DNA from: Tanytarsus gracilentus
Lineage: Eukaryota; Arthropoda; Insecta; Diptera; Chironomidae
Reading direction: 5' to 3'
Length of the DNA: 64,000 nucleotides
Assembly (NCBI GenBank): GCA_038502055.1
Contig: JAXRKN010000036.1
Span: 3,658,001 to 3,722,000 of the forward strand
In this document: piece by piece, positions 13,312-24,726 of the stretch
Layout of the letters: each line of letters starts with the position of its first letter
Position numbering within the stretch: the first letter of the stretch is position 1
The notes under the pieces: generated by a model
Seen by the model: the letters and a program-made list of their open reading frames with translations, nothing else
What the model was told of the DNA's origin: nothing
Databases searched by the model: none
Translations under genes and position numbers: made by a program

Positions 13312-14674
13312 TTTATTGTATTTTTTTGAAATTTAAAGATTGCTTTGTTATCTTATCGAAAATTCTTGATTTTTTTTTATCGATTTGTGAGATTTCATTG
13401 GCGTCTATGATTTTATTTTGATCAAGGCATGATAGAATGTTAACGATTACGGTACAAAAGTCAATTTATTGGTGTTTATGTATTTTTATGAAAAAGAAGT
13501 TTAAGAAAAGCTCTTTGGATTTATTTGTAAATTACGTCACGACAGAAAATTTGAAATTTTCGATCTAAAATAAAATTCATTGATTTAAACTTGGTAACTT
13601 TTAATTAAATTAAAATTTAAAAAACATTTTCTGACGTAACTTTGAATTTTCTTCTAAAAGCTCTCTTAAAAAAAGCTTATGTTCAAAGCTTTTTGTATTA
13701 TTTTTCACATAAAATCGATTTTTTTGTAAATAAATTTAATGATTTACAGACGTACACAAATAATTCCCTTACACACAGCTCTTGATGTTACACTCAATTA
13801 TGTTTCAACCTTAATTACCTCTTTTGTATAACTTGACACTGAAAAAGTACTTAAGAAAGTTCAGTTTAAAACTCACATGAGTTCAAAGTTAATTGTCTCA
13901 TCAAATGATAAATGATCTTGTCCTCTTTTTTTGTGTGTGTCTCTTTATTTCAGTTTATTAAAATTTAAAGCAATCAAATGAGTAATTTAATGAGTTTTAT
14001 CGTGTTATGACATTTTAGTCAATTTATTTTTAAACGTCACTGAAAAAAAATAAAACAAAATTTTAAAAACATTTTTGATCTTCATAATTTCTTTCGTTTT
14101 ATTTCAATTTTATTACGACATTTGAATGTCAGTGATGACGCATAGAGTTAATGAAAAATTTACACACAAATAGATTTTTTTTGTGGGTGTAAATTTTTTT
14201 TTGATTCCACGCTTTTTAAATGTATACAAGTGATGATAATTTTTGTAGCATGAAATGTCTTTAAAAAAATAAATTACGTCGAGTGAACTTTGCAGACTGC
14301 GAAATGGCAAATGGAAAAGAATTAAATTAAGACACCAAGTGCAGGAGAATTATTTTGTGATGTGATGAAAATTTAGCTTTAGGAAACTTTTGCTTGGGAA
14401 AAAATGAAATTTTATGAACATTTCCGCGAAACATAAAAATATCACAGTTTAAGCTCTTGATGATGCGTATGTTGAAAATCCAAGTGAGTGCATTTAAAAT
14501 TTAAATTTCGCGCAATTTTTTAAAATTCTTCAGTCAAAAAATTGCGGAAAATTTTAAATTTCAAAATTCAACTCATTCAATTCAAAATTTACTATCAGAG
14601 AAAAAAGGGTGCAAGTGGGTGGCGATTAAAGTGTATGCGATGACTTAATTTCTAATTTTCACATTTTGTCATTT
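13312..14674. other. Intergenic, convergent 3' flanks
   Basis: This lies between the ends of two convergent genes. It contains AATAAA-type signals for the + gene (about 13566-13571 and near 13731). No other structure or open frame is supported. Confidence 0.5.
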
Positions 14675-16484
14675 TTAAATTCGATTATTGTTTGGTGGGA
14701 GATAAAGTCGATTTTGTGTGTTCGATGGTTGAGGAATGATGTATCCAGTCTCTGGTTTAACGCGAACAGGATCGACTCTAGTCTCGCCTGGATTGTATGC
14801 GCCATTGTCGAAAACTTTGTTCAATTCCTCTGGAACATATTGACCGGTTTGACCCACGGGCCATGGATCAACATAGTCTGGATCACGGCAACAGTATCCT
14901 TGCTCTCTGGTGGCTGGATTGAGACATTCAGAAAGGGGAACACGGAAGAGTTGTTGCTCGGGAGTGAGAATGACGGGAGTTTTTGAAATAACTCCCATGG
15001 CTGTGCACATTTCAAGACGAGTACAATTCATGGCGGCAGAACAACCGACTGGAATCATTGGTGGTGCGGGTGGATAAGTGGAACGAGGTTGAGTTGGTCT
15101 TGGTTGAGTTGGTCTTGGTTGAGTGGGAGGAGGAGGTGGGCGTCTTGTTGTTGTTGGTGGTCGGACAGTAACTTCATCGTTGTTAGCTGGAGCTGGTTCA
15201 TATGATGGCTGTGCTACTGGAAGGTACTGATTGCTTGGCTTGTTAACAACATAACCCTCGTTCGTTAAAACTTCCGATGTCGATTGAGCGGACGCAGCTT
15301 CATTATCCAAAGCGATGACTCTAAAATTGGCATTTCTACGTTGTGCAAATCGACAGCAGACTTCTTGTCCATTACAGCGTCTCGGCTATTATTAAATACA
15401 AAAGTTCATTTCGGTTATTGTTAAAATCAAATTAACGCCAATAAGTCAATGATCGCGCCACTTAATGCTTTCAAGTGCTTTCAATCAATCAATTTTTTTG
15501 TTTCAATAAAAAATTAGTGAAGATTTTTATTCGGTTCCGTGAATGAAGTGAAGAGTTGGGATGTGGACAAAAAAATTGGGAAATTTATGAAAAATAATAT
15601 TTTAAAAAATTAATTTTTTTTATGTACTTTAGGATTTAATCGTAAATAGTAAAAATATTTTACATAAGCCATAACTATTGGAATGCATTAAAAGAAAAAA
15701 TCGTTAACACACTTTTTGTCTCTCTCTTAAATAGTCCTTGAATAATCTTGTGGCAATATTTTTTCATACTGCAATTTACATCATCAAGGAGCGCAATTAA
15801 CCAGAAGTCAAAATGTGTAAATTGACGACCATAATTTTCATGCATGTGACGTCAAAAGTCGAGACAATGTGAGGCGTTAAAATGTAAGCGCGTAGGTTGA
15901 CTTACCGCACTTCTTGGTACTTGATTTTCGTAGCTCTGATCGATGATGCCATTGGAACAGAATCGAGGTGCAACACAGGCGGAATTGTCGCTACACGACT
16001 GCTGTTGACGGATGCGTGACGATTGGAAGTTGTTAGCGCCAAAATAATTGTTTACATCATTCGGCGATCCTGAAATGCGAGCCGATTGCGTTTGAAAATG
16101 GTTTTGTTGTGACGCGGGTTGGCGTGTAATGTATCTGCCTTTCATGAATGGATTGTGACTGTATGGATCTGAGTTTTGTGGTGTATTGTGTCGTTTTAAC
16201 TGTACTGAACTACTTGCGCATCTTTTACATTCAATTGACGAGGATGCTAATGCCAAATTATCGTTTATTGGATGTGAATTTTGATTAAATGGTTGTGTGT
16301 CTGTGTTCATCCACCAAAATCGTTTAGAATTCTGTGTGTTACCCGAAAATGCTTGCTTAGCCACTTGCTGTTGACCAAAAGAGTTCTGATGATGTCCTGC
16401 TTGTTGGTTCTTCAACAGATGACTCACGTCAGCACTGGTGAGCCCTAATACAGTCAGGCCTAGGATGAAGGCCGTGATTCTCAT
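14675..16484 (-). CDS. Secreted protein with two CLIP-like domains and no protease domain
   Basis: Exons 16484-15906 and 15385-14675 join in phase 0 (GTAAG donor, ATAG acceptor, 520-base intron) to give 429 residues. Residues 1-18 are a signal peptide. A Gln/Asn/Ser-rich region follows. Residues 164-204 form a CLIP-like domain with the C-C-C-C-CC order (C164, C170, C176, C197, C203, C204), split by the intron. A Pro/Thr-rich linker with PRPTQPRPTQPRPTQPR-type repeats leads to a second domain of the same order (C308, C314, C320, C357, C368, C369), then CCRDPDYVDPWPVGQTG. CLIP domains normally precede trypsin-like domains in clotting, melanisation and Toll cascades, but here the frame stops about 60 residues after the second domain and no protease exon is visible. 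It may be an adaptor or a cuticle or clot component. The start ATG is directly preceded by TTTTTCTAG, so a 5' untranslated exon is likely spliced on. Confidence 0.75.
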
Positions 16485-18718
16485 CTAGAAAAAGAAGGTG
16501 TGAGGTCATTAAAAATATTAATTCGGGGTTTAAGTGCTGGGATCCAATTTAGGGTGGGTGGAGCTCGATCATAGTGATGCATTTCGAAGATCCATTAAAG
16601 TCGTGAAATTTCATGTTTTAAGAATTTCTTTGAGCTACCTAAAATTATCCTTGAGTTCCCATGTCTCAACCATAACACAATAAAACACTTCGCTCTCTCG
16701 ACAAATTGCGGAACAACAATGGGATCGTTCATGTTACGAAATTGGAATATTTCGCTCTTTTTTGCATCATCACTTGTAACATCCAAGTTCAATGTGAATA
16801 AATTGTGTTTTGCGCGCGCGAACAATTTAAAGAGGGCGTTTTGAGTGAGTAAGGGCGTAAAGTAGAAGAAAAGAATGCGACGAGTCTGTGTGTGTGTGTA
16901 ACACGATTAAACAATATCTCTATTTTTAAATGTCCATAAAGTTCACATGAACGTGTGCCAAAAAAAAGTTTGTGAATTATGTGAAAAATATTTTTCGAAC
17001 GTAAAAAAATCTTTCAATGAGGTACACGATGGTAATAATGGATAAATTGATGATTATTGAATTTTAACATTCATGTTGCTTCTCAATAACGTGAGTGTAC
17101 TGCAAATTATGTCTATGCGGTCGTTTTGTAAACGATTCGATCTCCATAGTGATGACAATCGACGACAATGTTGCTGAGAGATAAATTTGAGATGGTCATG
17201 AGCTATCGAGTGTGTGGATTTCTTTTGTTAAAATTAGTTTCGAAATATTAAAGATTTTAAACTTGAGTTATTTCAAGAATTGAAATAAAATCAGAAAAAT
17301 ATTTGAATATTTTCGAGGTTCAAATCCTTAAATTTAATAAAAAGTCTTCGTTGATTCTTAAATTTTTTTGGATAAATTGAAATTTTTCTATCCACAATTT
17401 TCATTTTTTCACTTCCTATCTATTTTTGCCTCTTTAATGGTTAAAAAAATTTTCAACACCTCAACAAGTCTCGAGATGCAAAAAATAGCGAAAAAGAAGA
17501 AAAGAGGTGTAAAATGGTGTTAAACAAGGCACACACATGTTTGTTATTGAAACTTAAAATATCTGAACTCTGACACTCGACGCCAATTGATTTCGAGAAA
17601 TTGATCGTTTGATAAAAGAGCGCAAAAGAAATCCTCGGAGTGACAAAAGTACAATGAGACAAGTGCGAATGTATTTTTAGAAAGTCACAAAAGCTGGTAT
17701 TGTTCTTTTCATGTTTCATGCGAAAAAAAATAACAATCGTCATCAAGGATTTATCGCAAAACGTCCTCGATGGAATTTCACAATTAAAAGAATTTTTCCT
17801 TTCGCAACTCTCGTGTGAAATCAAATGACGCTGAAAGTCAATTTTAATTCCAATCGGCTCGTTAATGCAATTTTTCTCTTTAGTTCTTTCACACTTTCTG
17901 AGACAGTCACGAATGGTCTTTGCTATGAATTTTTCTTCTTTTCTCTTTGTTGCATAATAACAGCTGATTTCACAGCACAGCCAGCCTCCTGGCGCAATTG
18001 CATGGGAAGATCATTTATTATTTATTTTTTGTTTGCTCTTTTTTCAGCGCGCTTTGCACTTTCATTATTTATTTTTTTATGATACTGTCGAGTCTTAATT
18101 CTTGGGGTTAAGAGTCATAAAAATTTGTAAAGGTTCAGGCGGTTATTAAGTTGTAATTTAATTATGAGACAATGAAGGAAATTATGGTGAATGAAGGAAT
18201 TGTTTGCGGATATTATGCAAAAATATTCTTTCAAGATCTTGATAAAAAAACCTTGGTGTAAAAATTGTAATAAAAAATTCGAAGCTTTAAAATTAACAAA
18301 ATTTTTAAAAATCTAAAATTAATTTTCTAGTTTAAAATATTTTTGAAACATTTTTCTCTAAACTTTAAAATATTGAATTTTTCCTTAATTTTAAATTTTT
18401 TTACAACACTTTTTGAATCTTTTAATTTTATCCTGAGGTCAAAAGTTTTATTGCACTTTCATAATTTTTTTCGGCTTCCCACTTTATGATTTCGCCAAAA
18501 TTGCTCGGAGGTGTGAAAAAATTGCCGATAATCGTCACTTAAAAGTCACAATAAAAATCCACTTTAATTTCTTACTTTTTTGCTTTTTTTAAAGTTTCTT
18601 TTATCCACACGAAAAAAAATTGTAATCCTTTTTTGGGTTTTTTGTTACACTATAAAAATATTCTTGATCTAAAGGCACTAAATCCCGTACTTGTTGCGAC
18701 TAAAATCTGCACAGTAAT
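16485..18718 (-). other. Probable 5' untranslated intron of the CLIP-like gene
   Basis: The acceptor-like TTTTTCTAG directly before the ATG at 16484 and the promoter near 18.7 kb suggest one intron across this interval. A possible donor (CAACAA followed by GTACGG) lies near 18693. Open frames inside, such as 17453-17824 on the minus strand, have no family features. This is inference from sequence signals only. Confidence 0.35.
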
Positions 18719-18890
18719 GAGCAGCTGATTTGTCTTTCTCGCAATTTATATAGCAGAGATGCGTTTAAAAAAATATTTGTAAGCTATATTTTTTCTGTTT
18801 TGATTTTCATTTTCAAGAAAAGGTTTTGCGCAAAGCCATCATAATTCGCTCTCGCCGTTAGAGCTCTCTCTCTCGGCTTCTCTATCCTCT
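18718..18890 (-). promoter_or_regulatory. Likely promoter of the CLIP-like gene
   Basis: On the minus strand, TATATAAA at 18752-18745 is followed 34 bases on by TCATTA (A at 18718). Upstream, at about 18855-18890, is a run of GAGAG repeats, the same arrangement as the leftward promoter at 313-400. No other leftward gene lies between here and 16484, so the CLIP-like gene is the natural target, but the linking exon is not proven. Confidence 0.45.
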
Positions 18891-20667
18891 GTTTCATTTG
18901 CCACGATGTTCAAAAGTAAGCAGCCGCTTTTTTTTTGAGAACGGTGATGGTAGGAAAAAATATCTGAACTCATGCGATGCAGTTGACGACGTGAGACGAC
19001 TGCTGAGAAATTGATGTGAGAGAGTTCAAGCAACGCAGAGAGAAGAAAAATCAAGAGATTTCGATTCGTGAGTAGGAAAGGATGCGGTTCAGATGATGTT
19101 TGACTGTCAATGACTTACTTTATGTGGATTTGAAAAATATTTATTAAATTTGTCTCAAAAATTATTTATTTTGCTCATATCCAAAAATATCGTGAAACAA
19201 TTTTTCAATCTAATTTTGAATATTTTAAGAGTGTAATAAATTATTCAGTTAACAATCGTCGCAATTAGTGCAGTAAAAGTTTTCTTCATGCAAATTTTTT
19301 CGGAGGTTTTATAATTTAATTAGCTGATGAAAAATTGACGATTTTTTTGATTTTATTTCAAGAGGTGGAAATTTATTAATTCAAGAAATAGAAATTTTTG
19401 CAGGTTTAAATTAACTTTTTCAAATTTAATTTTAACAATTTTTACAATTTTTAAAAATATAGCAAGTTTGAATTCACAATTCTAAATCTTATAATATTAA
19501 TATTTTTTTTTATTTTTCAAAATTGTTTAAATTTTTTTAAATTCTTCAAAATTTAGTATCCAACCCTTGAAACTTTTATTATTCTCCAAAAAATGATGAT
19601 GCTTCATTAAATTGATTTTTTTGCACTCGAAAAAAAAAGCTTTTCAAGATCAAAAAACTATTACAATAAGTCTTCAAATGATTATGATGATTTATGTCAC
19701 TTATGTTTCAAGTTAATTCAACAATTATATGGCAAGTGCCATTTACAGTATTATTTCTTCATCTGAAAATTTCCATCAATAAAATTTCAAGTTTATATTG
19801 AGTCCATTTTATATCCCTTTAAAATTTTACAACTGTAATTTAAAGATTTCGACATTTTTGGTAATTGAGTTCAATTGGGACTTTTTAGCTCTTTTTTGAC
19901 ATCATCCACTCCTACGTAAGAAATCAATCTTCGAGCTATTTAATCTGATCTTATCCCAAATTTTTAAGAACATGGTCGTAAAAAAAGAGAATTTATAACA
20001 AATTTCAAATTTCTTCAGTTTTGAAACTTTCAATGTTCTCCAATTAATTTTTAATGAATGAAGTCCTTACATTTACATCTTTCACTGCCTATTTCAACTT
20101 AATTAAAGTTCATTTGCGTTAAAATTAAAAAAAAAACTATTTTTGGTGAGAATTTTTTGCTCACTTTGTTTACATCAAAAACGTAAACATTGCGATAATT
20201 TTTGCCAAATCGAAAAGTAATTAATTTATTTTAGCAAATTTGATGATTAAATCTTAAATATTTTTGGTCAGAGAGTGAGCTAAGAGTGTTTTCTAAAATA
20301 TTAAATGATTTTCTAAATTTATTTCCCATTTTAAATAGCATAAAAAAGCCGATTCTGAAATCGCTCCAAAATGTACTCTAATTAACAAAATATGAAATTA
20401 TTTTGGTGCTATTGCATAGGAAACTAATGTTATCAATATGTTCTAAAGAAATTATGGCTTTATTTTCACTCCATCATAAGTAAATTTGAGCTCAAAAACT
20501 TTCCTTTTGTCGTATTGGCGTTTCCAGCAGTGCTTGCAACCAATATCCAGTAGTAAAATTAAACCTTCATTTAATATCTATAACTAGGCAAAGTTTCAAA
20601 TTTTTATCAGCGAGCATTCAAAAGTTATGAATACCTTTTTGAAATCGCGATTAGAAATTCTCTTTTT
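18891..20667. other. Non-coding stretch
   Basis: AT-rich sequence with no supported gene or RNA. I see only low-complexity A/T runs. Confidence 0.45.
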
Positions 20668-20671
20668 TTAA

Positions 20672-20844
20672 GACTAAGTGAACCGAACAAATGAAAATTT
20701 CAAAAATTAATTTCTCGAGAATTAGTGATCCAAATTTAATAAATGAGGACTTTATCGACGCGTCTTGAGAAGTTCTAACATAAAATAACTATTATATTAA
20801 TGTTAAATTAATAACTTCGAAGAAAACTCGAAAAAAGACCTGGT
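20672..20844. mobile_element. Short inverted-repeat element (MITE) with TTAA target sites
   Basis: The 173-bp element begins GACTAAGTGAACC and ends with its exact inverse GGTTCACTTAGTC. It is flanked on both sides by TTAA (20668-20671 and 20845-20848). TTAA duplications are typical of piggyBac- and Kolobok-type insertions. It has no open frame, so it is non-autonomous. Whether it belongs to a larger repeat family cannot be told from one copy. Confidence 0.75.
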
Positions 20845-23800
20845 TCACTTAGTCTTAAATTTTTTTAGTCCATGTCGTTAAGTATGTCGTTGACATTGTC
20901 CGGACATGAACTGTAGTAAAAAAAACTAATTTAATGCGCAATCGACTTCCAAAAAGTGTAAAGGAAATCAGTCTGGATCGTGTCCAAAATAAAGAGAAAA
21001 AATTAAGAAAAGTTCATTCAAGGACAAGGTTGTCAGTTGTGGTGGCGATGATGATGGCATATTGATGGTGATCGTGAATTGAAAAAAAAGAGTGTGCAAA
21101 ATGAACATAAACAGCACTTCGATGACATTTCTATGTTTTTCGCGTTGAGCGTATGTTAAAACTATAAAATTAGCGATAGATCATGTGGTTTATTTTGACA
21201 TGCTCGCACTTAGAGGAGATTGTCGTTTCCATGATTAATGATCGGGTGCCTTCTTGCCACTTAAAGTTCACGGCGACAAAAGCAATTCCGTGATTTTAAT
21301 TGATTCTTTTTGCACTTTTTTTCAAAGTGGATTTCGCTGTTGCTTTAAAATGGGATAAATTGAAAGTCTAGCGGTAAAAAATAATTAGAATAGAAACTCG
21401 CGTGTGAGTTGATGTAACCTTAATAATGGAATTAAATCCAAAGAGAAAGGGATTAAGATAAGAAAAATGGTTGACTAATTTTTAGGCTAAATTAACGGTT
21501 CTATTTTTTAAATTTAAATATTTAATCAAAACTTTTTCAGCTCATTAAATATTCATTTACGCACTTAACGAGTTTTACCATAAATCTATTGAAATTTTGC
21601 ACTCGTTTTTAATTACTCAATAAACCGCCTGCCATCAGAAACTCCCATAAGTTTAAGAACAATGAGTCAGCATGCGTTTCAATTACTACACGCTGTCTCT
21701 GTTACGCTAGAATTTAAATACAATGTAATTATGACGAATTTTGGAATAAAATTAAAATTTAATTAAAATTGGCACTATCGAAAGATCTTCAGAAGCTACT
21801 TTGGCGTTTAATATGCAGCATCACCACCAATTATATTTCCAACTAAATCTAAATATTCCCAATTGAGAATGGGCATGATGTGTTGGAGAGATTAGTAGGA
21901 AGGAAAAAAATTGGATAGCAATTTTTCATGTTTAAGCTCTTTCGCGGTGTTTTGTAGCAGCTGTCACAACTACACCGTTCATCTGCTCAATTAATTAATT
22001 TTATTTTCGGGAATTTTGAGAAAAAGAGTTACAAAATCAAGCGGTGGAAACTTTGTGAAAACATTTTTAAACTTTTTGTATTTTAAGCGAGAAAATTTTA
22101 ATCAAGTTTAAAAAAATTCCAAAATTTCAAAAGTTCTGAATTATTTTAAAAGTTCTTAAAATTTAGAGTAAATTCAAAAAAAATAAAAACCTAATTAAAA
22201 ATAAAATCAGCTTAAAATTTTTCTGTTTCCACTCCTCGACTCAAAAAGTTTACTTCCACTCGACATCACCTTTGATGTGGGAATAAAGAACTGCGAGATT
22301 CTTTTAATGATGAATTTGATATTCCCATCATCAATTTTTGCAACCGGATCTTTTTCGTCACTTCAATCCACACGATTTTATTAGTTCAATAATTTTTTTC
22401 TATTAACCGATGATCATCTTGAAATCCCTTACTCTGTCGTCATCTGAACTCTTTGCGATTGATCACACATCCGCGATTGATCGTAAAAATTACACTCATG
22501 TGAACATTCCTAATTGAGTCTCTATTCATTATTTTATTAATGCTTCGATAATCATCGGCGAAGTTGACAACGAGGTTCAATGAAATCCGAATGTTATTTG
22601 CATTATTGGCGTTAATAATTTCCTGATCCTTTTGCTTCTGTCGCTCAAAAATAATCGTAGAGTGTAAGCTCAGCTTTTATGATTTTATCAGTTGCGAATC
22701 TGAAGGTAAAATTCTCCGACGATTTTTTTTTCTTCAGACATAACGCAACACTTTTTATAACATTCATGCCGCTGTGTACAATCGCTATGAAACAACTTTG
22801 ACTTTTCACGCAGAAAAAAAAGTGAGAGAGAATTAGAGACGAAAATTAATGATGATGATTGAGTTGGTCTTAATGTAGGGAGGGGAAGGGCTGAATGATG
22901 AATTGTTGCAAAAATTTGAGCTAATTTCAATCGAAAATTTGAAATTGAAATTACATCAAATTAATGGTTGAGAATGAAGCTGAAAATTACAGATTTTAAA
23001 ATTATTTAAAGTGAGAAATTAAATTTATCTTCGTAAACTTCCAGAATATTAAAATTATCCAAGAATTATTCAAAGGTCAGTAAGTCAATTACAAAAATGC
23101 CTTGGCTACCAAAAAAACGATCTAACGCCATATATGGAATCAGAACATCCACAGCATAGCATCATTAAACCTTAAAATCTATAAAATCGAAGCATTAATA
23201 GCATGATGACGACTTTGGCGCCTAACCAACCCTCTCATAATTTTTTTAGACCGCAATTTTATTCAGACACGCGTGCTCTCTGCAGCGAAATCCATCAAAA
23301 TAATTACATGGAGATTAACGTGCAAATTCAAAAGCTCAACGTGTGCGTTTGAAAAAACCTTCAATAAAGAAATTTGAAAAGAAAAAAATGAGTTTAAAGA
23401 TATCAATGATCGGAAGTTGAGGATGACAATTGGCAAAAGCTTCGTATGGGGGAAAATTAAAATTATTTTCGAAGCGGGATAATTTTTTGGACCTTGAGGA
23501 AGTAAAATTTGTTAAATTAGAAACGCGTTGTTGAACTTTCTGAAAAAGATCAAAATTGTTTCAATTATTTTTTAAGTTAATTGAATTATGGAAGTTGTTT
23601 GAATTATAATTCCATGTCCGATTTGTGTTATGTCCAAAAAGTATAAATAATACTTTGTTTTGACCGGTGTTCAGAATGTCATTGACACTTTTTGTAATAA
23701 ATTTTTCTTAAAATGGCAAAAATTCTGCAAAATAAAATAATACATTAAAGAATTTTTTTTGTTAATTGATGGAAGACTCCCGGAGAAGTTTTTTAACCCG

Positions 23801-24492
23801 GCTATCGCAATAAACCATCAAAAAATCACTCAAAATGGTTAAAAAGATTTTGTTCGTTGAGAATTTATGAATTGAGACAAAATTTCAGTTAGACTTTACT
23901 GAATGAATCAGACCTAGCAGCGGTGTGTAGAGTTGATGGAAAATGAAAAAAATCCCACGTTACCATAAGCCATTAATCAACTGTTTTATTTCTCGCTGCA
24001 TTTTTCATAAGTTTCGCGATTTATGCGCTAATGGAAGCGTTTAAGAATTCAGACAATTTGGAGGTCGTGGAAATTATGCATGTGCTCTTAATTACGATTT
24101 CAATGAATTAATTACATTTTGTAAAAATAAATTTGTTGAACCTTAAAAAATATTTTGTGAGGCGTTAAAAATTAAATTTAAAAAACTCCACATCACATCA
24201 AATCTTTTTCAAATTAATCCGTTCAACAATAAACTAAAAAACTATTTTTCTTAGCAAGTTTGTTAAACATTTAACAATCGAGATATTTATACAGCTTGTA
24301 ATAACAATTGTAATTTGTAAATCGTATGCAAATTTGAGATTAATTCACCGTTCGTACGTAGACAGTCTGCTTGGAGTGGTAAAGTTCACAAATTTCAAGA
24401 GTTTTTCTTCTTTCGCGAGCATTCCAATCGACAAACTGTTAAATTATTATTTTTCAATGAATTTTTAACGTTCATCATCAACAATTATCGAC

Positions 24493-24726
24493 TCAATAGC
24501 TTTTTGCGCATAAAAATTTTTTTAAGTGAAAGGATTTGATCTCGCATCGATTGCACTCTATGTGCAGCTGACCAGAAAAATAAGAGTCACAGTTGTCATC
24601 TTGTCGGCAACGCTGGTTTGAAAAATGCAGGTAACCTTTTGAGAGATTTTTGCAGCTCTTTATATTTGCGCATTCATGAATGTGAATGTTTTTATATGCA
24701 ACTCTTTTAGTGCAGGGATTGTGCAA
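24493..24726 (-). CDS. Cysteine-rich short open frame, doubtful
   Basis: A 77-codon open frame has eight cysteines spaced CxxxxxC, CxxxxxC and CxxC in its body (for example CRQDDNC and CNRC), which is more than chance usually gives in this AT-rich DNA. It has no signal peptide at its first ATG, no clear promoter and no recognised family. It could be an internal exon of a small secreted protein or merely an accident. I do not assign a function. Confidence 0.2.
   Translation of the reverse strand: MHNPCTKRVAYKNIHIHECANIKSCKNLSKGYLHFSNQRCRQDDNCDSYFSGQLHIECNRCEIKSFHLKKFLCAKSY

Noticed and set aside
14666..14986. 106-codon plus-strand frame
   Set aside because: It is the opposite strand of the CLIP-like gene exon.
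17453..17824. 123-codon minus-strand frame
   Set aside because: No domain, no signal peptide, biased only by AT-rich composition; it falls in a probable 5' untranslated intron.
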